From: Pseudomonadota bacterium
GTDB taxonomy: Bacteria > Cyanobacteriota > Vampirovibrionia > Obscuribacterales > Obscuribacteraceae
Direction: 5' to 3'
Assembly (NCBI GenBank): GCA_021324135.1
Contig: JAJPJO010000540.1
Coordinates: forward strand, 1-60,711
DNA length: 60,711 nt
The notes below the pieces were generated by a model that did no database searches, had not been told where the DNA came from, and saw nothing but the letters and a program-made list of their open reading frames with translations. The position numbers and the translations under genes were made by a program. Each line of letters begins with the position of its first letter. Within the stretch, counting starts at the first letter, position 1. Of the stretch, positions 26,668-36,662 are shown piece by piece.

Positions 26668-28056
26668 TTAGAGTCGGAGGCGAACCCCCACTCCCTTTTC
26701 GAGATCGGCCCAGGCATTCTGGTACGAGACGACGGCATCGAAGTAGGACGAAAGCGTCTGCTGATATTGCTGTTGAGCCACAATGGCACTGGACAGATCG
26801 CTGGCTCCGACCTGATAGCCGCGACGTGCGAGTTTGGCCACTTGAGCCGCCGTCGGCAGGAGCTCCTTTTGAAAAACAAAAATGTTATCGCGCGCCACTT
26901 CTACTTGATTGTAGGCGCTTAGAATTTGAGCGGCCGTCTGGGATTTGCTCAAATCGAGCTGCCGTTCTGACTTTCTCAGGGCTGCTACCGCCTGCTTAAT
27001 CTCCCCCTGGTTTTGATAAAAGATCGGATTGGCAGCCGAGACCGTTATAAAAACGCCGCTGCCAAGCCAGTTGCGCTGAGGAACCAGACCGGGCGTCTGA
27101 TTTGCAGAGAAAGTCGAGTAAGTAAATCCAGAGCCGACAAAGAGATCCGGAACTCTTTGTGCCTTCGCCAGAGTAAGAGCGCGACGGTTGGCGATCACTT
27201 GCTGTCTGGCGGTGACCAGATCAGGGCGCGACTGAAAAGCCATTTCAATCAGGCTATCTACCCTGGGAAGCGCTCGACCTGGAGAGGGAACGATTTCAGT
27301 TTCCTCCGCCGACAATTTGAATATGCCATTGTCGTCAACATCGATGACTTCGATTTTCTCGGGTCGCTCTCCGACTATCAGCGACAATGCGGTACTGCCT
27401 TGTTGTAAGCGAGTAGCAGCTTGGTTGCGCAAAGCCTCGATCTGCAGCACGCTCAAATTAGCCTGTATCACTTCAGATTTTGGTGCCTTGCCGGTCTCAA
27501 ATCTTTTTTTGGCAATTTCGAGAAGCTTCAGCCCGATTTCTCTTTGAGCCTCGACCAGATCATCGTAAGCCTCGGCAGCAGCAACCTCGGCATAGGCGCG
27601 TCTGACGCGATTGTGCACATCGAATCGCAACGCCTCCAGTTTGGTCTCAGCCAATTTCAGGTTCGCTCTTGCTACGCTCAATTTCTTAGAGCGTTTGCCG
27701 GCTGTTAGAAACTGCTGGGTCCATGACAGCTGTTGAGTCTGTCCGGTGAACAGCCCCGTGAATGTGGGACCGAAGCCGGCTTGCAATTGGCACACCGGAT
27801 TTGGTATCGCTCCAGCAATACGAACCGCGGCTTTTGCAATGGTGATATTCCAGTTTGCCGAAATGATTTCGCAATTGAACTGATCGGCCAGCTCGAAACA
27901 TCGTTTCAAACTCAGACTTCTCGACGGGGATGGACTGTTTATTTCGGTACTCACCGCATATGGTGGCGATGCTTCTTGTGCTCTGCAAGTCGATTTTGTC
28001 GAGAGGAATTGGCTCGAGAGCAGCAGCAGAATGATCATTACTCTTCGAGCTGTCAT
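26668..28056 (-). CDS. TolC/CzcC-family outer membrane efflux protein (copy 1 of 3)
   Basis: The 462-residue protein has a signal peptide (MTARRVMIILLLLSSQFLS) and the long alpha-helical repeat pairs of TolC-family channels. These include RVRRAYAEVAAAEAYDDLVEAQ and a late QVGASDLSSAIVAQQQYQQTLSSYFDAVVSYQNAWADLEKGVGV. Such proteins form trimeric outer membrane tunnels for tripartite efflux. It is the last gene of the RND operon and overlaps the preceding TolC paralogue by four bases (ATGA). It shares many positions with the two neighbouring copies, so the three look like local duplicates. Confidence 0.9.
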   Translation of the reverse strand: MTARRVMIILLLLSSQFLSTKSTCRAQEASPPYAVSTEINSPSPSRSLSLKRCFELADQFNCEIISANWNITIAKAAVRIAGAIPNPVCQLQAGFGPTFTGLFTGQTQQLSWTQQFLTAGKRSKKLSVARANLKLAETKLEALRFDVHNRVRRAYAEVAAAEAYDDLVEAQREIGLKLLEIAKKRFETGKAPKSEVIQANLSVLQIEALRNQAATRLQQGSTALSLIVGERPEKIEVIDVDDNGIFKLSAEETEIVPSPGRALPRVDSLIEMAFQSRPDLVTARQQVIANRRALTLAKAQRVPDLFVGSGFTYSTFSANQTPGLVPQRNWLGSGVFITVSAANPIFYQNQGEIKQAVAALRKSERQLDLSKSQTAAQILSAYNQVEVARDNIFVFQKELLPTAAQVAKLARRGYQVGASDLSSAIVAQQQYQQTLSSYFDAVVSYQNAWADLEKGVGVRLRL

Positions 28057-29657
28057 AGCTTCAAGGGCACTCCCACAGCCTTCTCGAGGTCAGCCCAGGC
28101 ATTCTGGTAGCTCACTACCGTGTCGAAGTATGATGATCGCAACTGCTGGTATTGCTGTTGCGCCAGAATTGCAGTAGCTAAATCAGTCTTGCCGAGCTCA
28201 TAGCCGCGGCGCGCCAACTGAGCCACTCTCGATGCGGCAGGGAGCAACTCATTTTGATATCTCAGGATGTTCGAGCGGCTGAGCAATACAGATTCATAGG
28301 AGGTGACGATGTCGTTGGCGATTTGCGATCGCAACAAATCGTTTTGCTTGAGTTGCTGAAACCAGGTGGCTTTGGCTTGATTGATTTGTCCCTGGTATTG
28401 ATAGAGCACAGGCAATTCTTGCTGCAGTGTAAGCATATAGCCGGGTTGAAATGGCACCTTGTCTTGATTGATGTTTGGCACTGGCGGATTAGTGAATGCC
28501 GCTCCGGTGGCGATGCTCTGGTAGTAGAGACTCTTAACCAGGAATGGATTGGGATTGGGATTTCTCGGCGTCAAATTGAGCTGGGGCAGGTTCGGATAGA
28601 CGCCCTGCAAAAATGGAATGACACCGGCTGGATCGAAGAAACCAAACTGATATGGGAAGTAAGTACTGAAGAAGTATTGGAATCCCGGCGTTGGGTCGGG
28701 GAAGCGCTGCGTCTTTGCCAGAGTCAGCGATTTGCGGTTGACATAGGCGGTTTGAATTGCCGCCTTCAAGTCGTTGCGCTCCCTCCAGGCTGCCGGCAAA
28801 AGGGCATCGAGCGAAGGAAAATCCCCGGAGACAGCCGGAGTTAAATCACCTTTTGCGGCTGACAGCTGGAATAAGCCGTTCTCTTCGACATCGATCACTT
28901 CTTCTTTGTTTGGCGTTTCACCCAGGAGCAATCCTAATTGGGCGGAGTCCTGCACCAGCCTGCCTTGTGCTTGATTGCGTTGAGTATTGAACTGCATAGC
29001 GGACAGCCGCGCTTGCAAAACTTCCGATCCCGGTGCTTTCCCGGCATTAAATCGTTTGCTTGCAATATCGAGGAGTTTGGCGGCGATCGCTTGTTGGCCT
29101 TCGATCAGGTCGTAATACGCATGAGCCGCGGCAAGCTCGGCATATGCTCGGCGGACGCGATTGTGCACATCGAACCTGACCGCCTGGATCTGCAGGGCGG
29201 TTTGGATATAGCTGGCTTTGGCAACGGCAATCTTCTTGCTGCGTTTGCCTGCGATCTGAATCTCTTCTGACCAGCCGACGACCTGATTGTTACCGGCAAT
29301 GATGTATCGCCAGGCGGGACCCCAGCCATAGATCATGCTGAAGGTCGGATTCGGAATGGCTTTGGCAATCACTATTCCGGCTTGAGCTGTGGACAAATCA
29401 GTAGTGGCCACCAGTATTTCTTTGTTGCGCGAATCGGCTGTGTCGAAGCAGTTTTTCAGAGTTAAACGTCGATGCGGATATGCATAACTGGTTGAGATGG
29501 TCTGACTAAAAGAGCCCTTCTGAGCTTGCTCGATGGCGGCGGGGGAAACGTTCTCTGCTCCTGTTTCCTGAGCTGATGCCACTGCAGGGATAATCGCTGT
29601 GACTGACTGGAAGAAGGTAAGCAGCAGCAAGGACCACTCTGGTGTGTGGTAGCGCAT
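28053..29657 (-). CDS. TolC/CzcC-family outer membrane efflux protein (copy 2 of 3)
   Basis: The ATG at 29657 is chosen because GAGGAG lies 10 bases before it and it begins directly with a signal peptide (MRYHTPEWSLLLLTFFQ, cleaved near ASAQ). A GTG at 29687 would overlap the upstream stop by four bases. The protein, 534 residues from this start, is TolC-like, with conserved RVRRAYAELAAAHAYYDLIEGQQ and a C-terminal AILAQQQYQQLRSSYFDTVVSYQNAWADLEKAVGV. It has an insertion of about 70 residues (Pro/Asn-rich, containing NPNPNPF and PPVPNINQDKVPF) compared with copies 1 and 3. The insertion sits where the periplasmic tip or extracellular loop would be. Confidence 0.88.
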   Translation of the reverse strand: MRYHTPEWSLLLLTFFQSVTAIIPAVASAQETGAENVSPAAIEQAQKGSFSQTISTSYAYPHRRLTLKNCFDTADSRNKEILVATTDLSTAQAGIVIAKAIPNPTFSMIYGWGPAWRYIIAGNNQVVGWSEEIQIAGKRSKKIAVAKASYIQTALQIQAVRFDVHNRVRRAYAELAAAHAYYDLIEGQQAIAAKLLDIASKRFNAGKAPGSEVLQARLSAMQFNTQRNQAQGRLVQDSAQLGLLLGETPNKEEVIDVEENGLFQLSAAKGDLTPAVSGDFPSLDALLPAAWRERNDLKAAIQTAYVNRKSLTLAKTQRFPDPTPGFQYFFSTYFPYQFGFFDPAGVIPFLQGVYPNLPQLNLTPRNPNPNPFLVKSLYYQSIATGAAFTNPPVPNINQDKVPFQPGYMLTLQQELPVLYQYQGQINQAKATWFQQLKQNDLLRSQIANDIVTSYESVLLSRSNILRYQNELLPAASRVAQLARRGYELGKTDLATAILAQQQYQQLRSSYFDTVVSYQNAWADLEKAVGVPLKL

Positions 29658-29683
29658 ATGATGGCAACTCCTCGGCTTACCCT

Positions 29684-31123
29684 TCACAAGCGTATCGGCA
29701 CTCCTATAGCTTTCTCGAGGTCAGCCCAGGCATTTTGATATGCCACCACGGCATCAAAGTATGATGAGAGGGTTTGCTGATATTGTTGTCGTGCCAGGAT
29801 TGCCGTCGAGATATCCGTCTTACCGATCTGATAGCGGCGGCGGGCTTGTTTGGCGGCCAGAGCTGCCTGAGGAATGACTTCCCGCTGGTATTTGAAAATG
29901 TTGGCTCGGGCGGCGGCTACTGCTTCGTAGGCGGTGACAATGTCAGCGCCGATCTGCCATTGCAATTGTTTGATCTGGTCGAAATCCTGAAGCCAAGTGG
30001 CTTTTGCTTGTCCGATTTCTCCCTGGTGCTGGTAGAAAATCGGATTTCCCGCAGAGATATTCAAATAGGCACCCTACTGAGGCGGAGTCGGTTTGTTCGG
30101 ATCTGGCGGTATGAATAAGCCATATGGTTGATGAGCGCGGAAGGTCGTGAATTGCAGTCCCGAGTCGACGAATACATCTGGAATAGCCTGAGCGCGAGCC
30201 AGAGTGAGCGCCTTTTGATCGGCATATTTCTGCTGAATAGCCAGTTGCAGATCCGGTCGGTGGCGATAGGCGACCGGCAACAATTGATCGAGTGCCGGCA
30301 AGTGCTTTTCCGGTGATGGGACAAGTTCGCTTGCCTCAGATGTCAGTTTGAATAAACCATTGTCTTGAACATCGATCACTTCTACTTTGCTCGGCACTTC
30401 GCCGACCAATTGAGTAAGTGCCGCAGACGCTTGTGTAAGTCTGGTTTGCGCTTGATTGCGTTGCGTCTCAAATTGCAGGACGCCAAGCTCTGCTTGCAGC
30501 ACTTCGGAGTGCGGTCCTTTACCTGCGACCAAGCGCTTTTGAGCAATATCGAACAGCTCCTGGGCCACCGAGCGCTGCGCCTCGATCAGATCGGCATAAG
30601 CCTCGGCAGCAGCCAATTCGCAATATGCTCGTCTGACTCGGTTATGAACATCGAACATCAGGGCTGCCACTTGCAGCTGGGCGGCTCGATAGTTTGCTCG
30701 GGCTAGATTGATTTGCTTCGATCGCTTGCCGGCGGTTTGTATTCTTTCTACAAAGCCAAATTGCTCCGGGTTGCCGGCGATTATGATCGTGAATGCCGGT
30801 CCGAAACCATACTGCAAACCAAAGACAGGGTTGGGAAGCGCACTGGCAATTTCAATCGCCGCTTTGGAAACCGGCAAATTGGCGCGGGAGGCGATAATTT
30901 CTTTGTTGTAGTCCTGGGCTCGATCAAAACAGGCGCGCAAGCTGAGAACCCGGCTCGGATTCGCTAATGTAGAACCGTCCTGGCTCCTATCCGGCGATGC
31001 CTGGCTCTGGTTTGTGTCCGACCTGGTCTCGGCGGCCTTGCCGGAACCACCACCGGTGCCAATCAGCACGGCGCAGGCGAGCAAGAGTGTCGAAATTGAA
31101 AAACGCTTAACGTGTTTTGGCAT
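29684..31123 (-). pseudogene. TolC/CzcC-family efflux protein (copy 3 of 3) interrupted by in-frame TAG
   Basis: The 349-residue upstream part (30074-31123) has a signal peptide (MPKHVKRFSISTLLLACAVL) and TolC repeats. It ends at a TAG at 30074-30076. The same frame continues as GAYLNISAGNPIFYQHQGE with all remaining TolC features to 29684, including the C-terminal SSYFDAVVAYQNAWADLEKAIGV. Copy 1 runs through the same place as NWLGSGVFITVSAANPIF, so the TAG replaces a sense codon. The two parts total 479 codons, the normal family length. Options are an inactivating mutation, suppression of amber, or a sequencing error (TGG or CAG to TAG). It precedes copy 2 in the operon. Confidence 0.82.
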
Positions 31124-31922
31124 GCTCCATCGGCTTTATCGGGGCAGGACCGGACTCGAACATAGTTCCTTCTAACTCACTCGCCGGGATTTTCTTTGGA
31201 AGGGATGGCAGTGCTTCACTGGTACTACCGGTGGTGCTACCGTCGACCATTCCCTTCTGCGCATCCTTTTTATCTTTAGCTGTCTTGTCAGTTATATTCG
31301 TTTTCCCGACCGAGGCGTCTGTCGGCAGTCCACGACCCTCAGCCAGGCTGGGGTCGAGATCCGAGTCGTTGAAACCGAAAAACATGGGAATGCCGATGTT
31401 GTCCAGCACATGCCACGTCAGTCTATATAAGCGATGACTCAAACTTCGCTCGGCTTTCGATTCCGGCCGCTGCTTCTTTGCGGTCGCCTGCGGCTCTGGC
31501 TGAATGTCGAAAAAGCTCTCTAGATTGCCGTTTGGTTGTTGCTGAGGAATAGGTGGCCTCAGGTTTACCTCGACTGTCGTACCGGCCTTTTTTTCTGATG
31601 CCGCCGGCGGTGCGGCACCCTGGTTGGCATCCTTTGGTAGGGCTGTTTGCGTGACTTCAGGTGGTATGGTTGGCGGTGGCAATGTTTCAACCGGCTTTGG
31701 CGATGATGGCACCGTATATGATGGCGAAACAAGCGGAGCGGCGGCTGGACGATTTTCAGGCGCCGGAGATTGCATCTGGGCAGGAGTTAGTGTCGGCGTT
31801 GTCGGCCCGGCTGCAATCAAGTTTGAACCGCCCTGCGACTCGCGGTCGGAGCAGAGGGCAGGCCGGCTCAGGCATGCTAAAAGCATTATTGCCGTCATCA
31901 GCGCCTGTATCGTTTGCCGCAT
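31107..31922 (-). CDS. Pro-rich exported protein in the RND efflux operon
   Basis: The 271-residue protein has a signal peptide (MRQTIQALMTAIMLLACLSR, cleavage near ALC). It is then Pro/Thr/Ala-rich and disordered for about 120 residues. A short ordered region of about 35 residues (SLSHRLYRLTWHVLDNIGIPMF) follows, then a Lys/Asp/Thr-rich tail. I recognise no domain. It overlaps the downstream TolC gene start by 17 bases and starts two bases after the membrane fusion protein gene ends, so it belongs to the efflux operon. It could be a periplasmic accessory or metal-binding protein, but no metal-binding cluster is evident. Confidence 0.75.
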   Translation of the reverse strand: MRQTIQALMTAIMLLACLSRPALCSDRESQGGSNLIAAGPTTPTLTPAQMQSPAPENRPAAAPLVSPSYTVPSSPKPVETLPPPTIPPEVTQTALPKDANQGAAPPAASEKKAGTTVEVNLRPPIPQQQPNGNLESFFDIQPEPQATAKKQRPESKAERSLSHRLYRLTWHVLDNIGIPMFFGFNDSDLDPSLAEGRGLPTDASVGKTNITDKTAKDKKDAQKGMVDGSTTGSTSEALPSLPKKIPASELEGTMFESGPAPIKPMEHAKTR

Positions 31923-31924
31923 GC

Positions 31925-33247
31925 TTAACCGCCTGATGATTGCATTGTTCTTCCCAGAAGAGCGGTGCCGCCGCGTATAACCACGCGCTCGCCCGGTTTG
32001 AGCCCGCTCAGAATTTCGCTGTTTTGCTGGTCGTCAATGCCTGTCTGCACAACTCTTTCTTCAAAGTGCCGCTCGCCAGCCTCGACAAAGACCAGGGATC
32101 GATCGCCCTTCTGCACTATGGCTGAGCTGGGCACAAGCAGGGCGGGAACGCGACCGACATATATTTTCATGCGAGCGAACATACCAGGCTTGAGAAGTTG
32201 ACCGGGATTGAGAACGTTGGCGCGCACAGGCAGAGTGCGGGTGGTTGCGTTAATTGAATCGCCAACCCAAATGATTTTGGCCGGAAATTTGTGGGTAGGC
32301 AGGCTATCCACTGTTACGACAGCGTCCTGGCCTTTCTTCACGTCTTCGATATCCTTTTCGAAAACGCCGCCGAAAAGCCAGACCTCGGAAAGATCGCTTA
32401 TATTAAAAAGTGGTTTCGTGCCATCGTTCAACTCACCGGGATTTATGTTTCGTTCGATGACAAGACCGCTGGCGGGCGCTTTGATCATGACCCAGGGATC
32501 GATTCTGCCCTGAGCGATTACTTTGCGAGCCGAATCGGGAGGTGCCCCCAATAGCGTCAAGCGCTCCTGGGCAACGCGAATGGTCGCATCTAGCTTGGCT
32601 TTCAGCGCGCTCAAATTGGCTACGTCTTTTTCAAGCTGAGTCTCAGCTGACTGAAGATCGGCTTTAGCTGAGACTTGCTCTTCATACAGCGTTTTCTCTC
32701 TTTCATAGGTGACGCGCGATAACTTGAGCTGAACTTCCTGCTGTTTGATGTCCGCTTTTGCTTGAAGCGTGTTTTGCAGCAGATCCGATTGCACCTGGCC
32801 GATCGGATCGGACTTGATGATTGCCATCACCTGTCCGACTTTGACTGCATCGCCCAGCCGCGCCTTGACTTCGGTAGCTCTGCCGGCCGAAGGTGTTGAA
32901 ACCAATCGGGAGAGCTCCGCATCGGGTCCCACACTGCCTGGTGCCTCGACCGTTTTAATAATGAAGCCATGCTTTACTTCGCCAATCTCCAGACCAATTT
33001 CCTTTGCTTGAGCCGCATCGATCGAAACCTTGTCGAGGACGTCGATCTTGGACTTTGCCGGCTGATCGAATGATATGTTGGTTGTCGAGGACTCCGGGGG
33101 CGCGGCGCTTGGCGGAGAGGTAGTCAAAGCTGAGGTGGAACAACCTGCCAGAGCTAAAAGAGACAGAATCGGCAGGAGCGATATTAGGCAAGAACTGCCA
33201 TTCTTGCCACTTTCCTGCTTCGGCGTTTTAAATAAGAACAAGCTCAT
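31925..33247 (-). CDS. Membrane fusion lipoprotein of the RND efflux system (CzcB/CusB-like)
   Basis: The 440-residue protein has a lipoprotein signal with lipobox LALAGC. It then has the biotinyl-lipoyl half motifs (about 120-150), a coiled-coil hairpin (KADIKQQEVQLKLSRVTYEREKTLYEEQVSAK, about 170-250), a second lipoyl half (IKAPASGLVIERNINPGEL), and beta-barrel and membrane-proximal domains. It bridges the inner-membrane pump and the outer-membrane channel. It follows the pump gene after three bases, and no His-rich metal-chaperone extension is seen. Confidence 0.93.
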   Translation of the reverse strand: MSLFLFKTPKQESGKNGSSCLISLLPILSLLALAGCSTSALTTSPPSAAPPESSTTNISFDQPAKSKIDVLDKVSIDAAQAKEIGLEIGEVKHGFIIKTVEAPGSVGPDAELSRLVSTPSAGRATEVKARLGDAVKVGQVMAIIKSDPIGQVQSDLLQNTLQAKADIKQQEVQLKLSRVTYEREKTLYEEQVSAKADLQSAETQLEKDVANLSALKAKLDATIRVAQERLTLLGAPPDSARKVIAQGRIDPWVMIKAPASGLVIERNINPGELNDGTKPLFNISDLSEVWLFGGVFEKDIEDVKKGQDAVVTVDSLPTHKFPAKIIWVGDSINATTRTLPVRANVLNPGQLLKPGMFARMKIYVGRVPALLVPSSAIVQKGDRSLVFVEAGERHFEERVVQTGIDDQQNSEILSGLKPGERVVIRGGTALLGRTMQSSGG

Positions 33248-33250
33248 TGT

Positions 33251-36200
33251 CTAGGTTCCGTGCTCCTCTAACAGAGTATAGATCGCAGGCAGAACAATCA
33301 AAGTCAAAACGGTGGCACTCATTAACCCGCCTATAATCACGATGGCAAATGGTTTTTGACTCTGCGCCCCGATGCCGTTGGACATCGCCGCCGGTACAAG
33401 ACCGAGCATAGCCACGGTTGCGGTCATGAGAACCGGGCGCATTCGGTCCAGGGCGCCCTGATAGGCGGCAATGGTTACCGATTTGCCGCCCTCGTGCCGC
33501 AAATGGTTGATATAGCTAATCAGAATGACCCCGTTTTGCACGGCGACGCCTGACAGGGCGATAAAGCCCACGGCGGCTGAAACACTGAAGTACGTGTTCG
33601 TGATCAACAAGGCGCAGACTCCGCCAAGTGCAGCCAGAGGCACGCCGCACATGATCAAAAAAGCATTTTTGTGCGAGCGGAAGGCGATAAGCAGAACGAG
33701 ATAAATCAACAGCAAGGTGCAAGGCACAATTAGCATCAAGCGCGCATTGGCCTGCTGCTGGAATTCATATTGTCCGGCCCAGACGAGCTTGTAACCCTCC
33801 GGCAGGTGAACTTGCTGTTTGATTTTCGCCTCCGCTTCCTCCACTGCCGAGCCCATATCCCGACCGCGAACGTTAATGCGCACATACATGACCCGCGAGT
33901 TCCTTTCACGAGTGATGAAGGATGCACCGTCACCATATTTGATGGCAGCCATTTGCAAAAGAGGCACTGATTTGATTGGTCCGGGCGGATCGATTAAGAC
34001 ATTGTCGAGAGCGCGCAAGGAGTTGCGATATTCTTTTGAAAAGCGCACCAGCACAGGAAACCGTTGCTCTCCATCAATCAATCTGGTTGCCGCTTTGCCA
34101 CCAATGGCGGTTTCAACCAGACTTTGCACGTCGGAAGCGTTGACGCCGTAGCGACTGGCCTCGTCTCGATTGATTTCCACTTTGTATTGCGGCTGCCCCA
34201 ACTGTTTGTTGTCGGCGACGTCCACCAGTCCGGGTACATGAGATACGATGTCGGCAACCTGGTCGCCTAGATTTTGCAAAACTGCTATGTCGGGACCATA
34301 AATTTTGACCGCCAGGTTTCCTTTAGCGCCTGCCACGGCTTCATCGACGTTGTCCTGGATGTATTGCGAGAAATACAAAAGCACATTCGGTATCTGCGAC
34401 GCCTCTTTGTTGAGCGCCTCGATCAATCGTGTTTTCTCGCCATGAAACTCAGGGCGCCATTGATCGGCCGGCTTCAAATCTATAAACACTTCGATGTTGC
34501 TGAACAAGTTGGGATCGGTTCCGTCATCAGGTGAGCCGGTCTGGCTGGTTACGTTTTTCACTTCCGGAAATTTGCCGATTATTTCTCGCAATCGATGGGC
34601 GATCTTGACCGATTCCTCAAGAGAAACGGAGGTCGGCAAAACGGTTGTGCGCAGCCATATATTGCCCTCATCCAGAGGCGGCAGGAACTCGGAGCCCACG
34701 TTCAAGGCCAAGACAATGGTGAGACCCAGGCAACCGAGAGCGCCCACCGCTACCATCCTCGGGAACTTCAGCGCCAATTTGAGCACCGGCGTATAAAGGA
34801 AATGAAGAAATCGAATAACGGGGCTCTCTGTATGGCTGATCTTGCGCCGCACCAGGAAGAAGCGCACCAGGCTGGGAACGATAAACAGGGAGCTGAATAT
34901 AGCGCCGATCAGATAGAAGTTCATCGTAAAGACGAGCGGACGGAACAGCTTACCCGCCACGCCCTCAAGCGTAAACATGGGCAGGAACGCGATCATGATA
35001 ATTGTGGTGGCGAACAAGATTGGTGAGCCTACCTGCTGTGCGCAACGCAAAACGAGCTCTTTTTTATCATGCTCATTAGCCACGTCGGTGAGACCGCCGA
35101 GCCGGGCAAATGCATTCTCGACCATGACTACGGCGCCGTCGACGATGATGCCGAAGTCAACCGCGCCGAGGCTGAGAAGATTGGCGGAGATGCGAAAAAC
35201 GCTCAGAAATGCAAGCCCGATACACAATGACAGTGGTATCGTAGATGATGCTATTAGACCGCTGGTTAAATCAAACAAAAAGAGAATGAGCACAATGACG
35301 ACGAGCAAGATGCCGTGGCCGACATTGTGAAAGACGGTGTCCATCGTGTTCTGGACCAGCTCCTGCCGATCGTAGAGTTTGACCAGCTTTACACCATCGG
35401 GCAGTGAAGCGCGAATCTCGGGAAGCTTCTGATAGAGTCTTTCGATTACATTGGATGGGTTCTCGTAGCGCCGCATCAGGACGATGCCCATGATCGCGTC
35501 ATCGTCATCATTTTTGCCAAATTGACCAAGGCGTAAGCCAGGCCCGATATTGACCGTGGCGATATCCTTGATGCGAACCGGCGTGCCGTCCTGCGTGCTT
35601 GAAACGACGACGCGCTCGATGTCCTGAGCGTTTCTCAAGAGTGCCAGCCCGCGCACAACATAAGCTCTGCCGTTGTTTTCGATGTAATTACCGCCTGTGG
35701 TTCCGTTCGAATTTTGAATCGCTTGAAAAACCTGGGTCAAGGGAATGCCATAGGAAACCAGCTTCTGAGCGTCGATGTTCACCTGGAAATTCTTGGTCGG
35801 GCCGCCGAAGCTGACAACATCGATCACCCCCGGTATCTGCTTAAAGGCCCTCTCCAATTGCCAGTCTTCCAGAGCCTTGCGCGACATAGGTGAAAAGTAC
35901 TTGGACTCGACGGTATAGCGGTAGATCTCACCTGTGCTGCCCGCGTCGGGATCGAGGGACGGCTGGGCGTAATCAGGGATATCGGCAGTGGATATACGCT
36001 CCAGCACCTGTTGTCTGGCTTGCAGTGATGGAGTGCCGTCCTCAAAAATTACCGAGATTACGGACAAGCCGAGAATGGAGATCGATCGCAGGTTCACTTC
36101 GTGCGGAATTGCATTCAGCTCCTTCTCCAGTGGAATGGTAATCAAACGCTCGACTTCTTCGGCACCCTTGCCTGGAGCGAGAGTGATTACCCGCACCGTG

Positions 36201-36340
36201 GGTGGTGCGAATTCCGGATAAGCTTCCGTTTCCAGGTTGAAATGAGCCCAGATTCCAGCAGCCACTATAAATACAATCGTCAGGATACTTATGGCTGGGC
36301 GTCTGTAGAAAAATTCTATGGCCTGGTTCAAGAGCTTCAT
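33251..36340 (-). CDS. Heavy-metal RND efflux pump, CzcA-like
   Basis: The 1029-residue pump has the two-fold RND layout: a membrane segment at 15-35, a large periplasmic loop, a block of membrane segments beginning about 335, a second loop, and a second block near the end. In TM4 the proton-relay residues D395, D401 and E408 (DFGIIVDGAVVMVEN) have the spacing of CzcA-type pumps for divalent cations such as Zn, Co, Cd and Ni. The Cu/Ag type has a different motif (AIGAMVDA). Metal identity is still inferred. It is the first gene of the operon that continues through the fusion protein, the Pro-rich protein and three TolC genes. No regulator gene is adjacent. Confidence 0.93.
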   Translation of the reverse strand: MKLLNQAIEFFYRRPAISILTIVFIVAAGIWAHFNLETEAYPEFAPPTVRVITLAPGKGAEEVERLITIPLEKELNAIPHEVNLRSISILGLSVISVIFEDGTPSLQARQQVLERISTADIPDYAQPSLDPDAGSTGEIYRYTVESKYFSPMSRKALEDWQLERAFKQIPGVIDVVSFGGPTKNFQVNIDAQKLVSYGIPLTQVFQAIQNSNGTTGGNYIENNGRAYVVRGLALLRNAQDIERVVVSSTQDGTPVRIKDIATVNIGPGLRLGQFGKNDDDDAIMGIVLMRRYENPSNVIERLYQKLPEIRASLPDGVKLVKLYDRQELVQNTMDTVFHNVGHGILLVVIVLILFLFDLTSGLIASSTIPLSLCIGLAFLSVFRISANLLSLGAVDFGIIVDGAVVMVENAFARLGGLTDVANEHDKKELVLRCAQQVGSPILFATTIIMIAFLPMFTLEGVAGKLFRPLVFTMNFYLIGAIFSSLFIVPSLVRFFLVRRKISHTESPVIRFLHFLYTPVLKLALKFPRMVAVGALGCLGLTIVLALNVGSEFLPPLDEGNIWLRTTVLPTSVSLEESVKIAHRLREIIGKFPEVKNVTSQTGSPDDGTDPNLFSNIEVFIDLKPADQWRPEFHGEKTRLIEALNKEASQIPNVLLYFSQYIQDNVDEAVAGAKGNLAVKIYGPDIAVLQNLGDQVADIVSHVPGLVDVADNKQLGQPQYKVEINRDEASRYGVNASDVQSLVETAIGGKAATRLIDGEQRFPVLVRFSKEYRNSLRALDNVLIDPPGPIKSVPLLQMAAIKYGDGASFITRERNSRVMYVRINVRGRDMGSAVEEAEAKIKQQVHLPEGYKLVWAGQYEFQQQANARLMLIVPCTLLLIYLVLLIAFRSHKNAFLIMCGVPLAALGGVCALLITNTYFSVSAAVGFIALSGVAVQNGVILISYINHLRHEGGKSVTIAAYQGALDRMRPVLMTATVAMLGLVPAAMSNGIGAQSQKPFAIVIIGGLMSATVLTLIVLPAIYTLLEEHGT

Positions 36341-36662
36341 GCTTTACCCGCCAATGATCTGCACAGTGCCTATGTTTACTTGAGCTGCACGAGTACGACG
36401 CCGGAGCGCCGATATGCAGAATTCTAGCATGGCCGCGCCTAAAGCCTCTTTTGATCACTCCTCCATCACAAGCGCGCAATCAAGCGGACCGGTGCAGGCA
36501 GCTTACGTCTAGCTGGCTTTTCTTGACTTTTAGCTGCCCTTGCCCTGGCATCGCCTGGTTGACATCGCCGCCATGGAGGGGACATAGTCTGCGGATTGGC
36601 AAGCCGATGATGAGTTCTGCTCAATCTTGATGAAGCGGAGTCGAGAATGCTTCATTTTATGA
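36341..36662. other. 322-base spacer upstream of the RND operon
   Basis: No gene is supported here. A hairpin-like pair, TGAAGC and GCTTCA with a 14-base loop, lies at 36630-36653 near the end of the LCP gene, and is followed on the plus strand by TTTTA. The promoter of the RND operon should lie in the left part, but no convincing hexamer pair was found. Confidence 0.4.

Noticed and set aside
29684..30064. A separate 126-residue TolC-like gene starting at TTG
   Set aside because: It is the in-frame continuation of the gene before the TAG and has no ribosome site or signal peptide.
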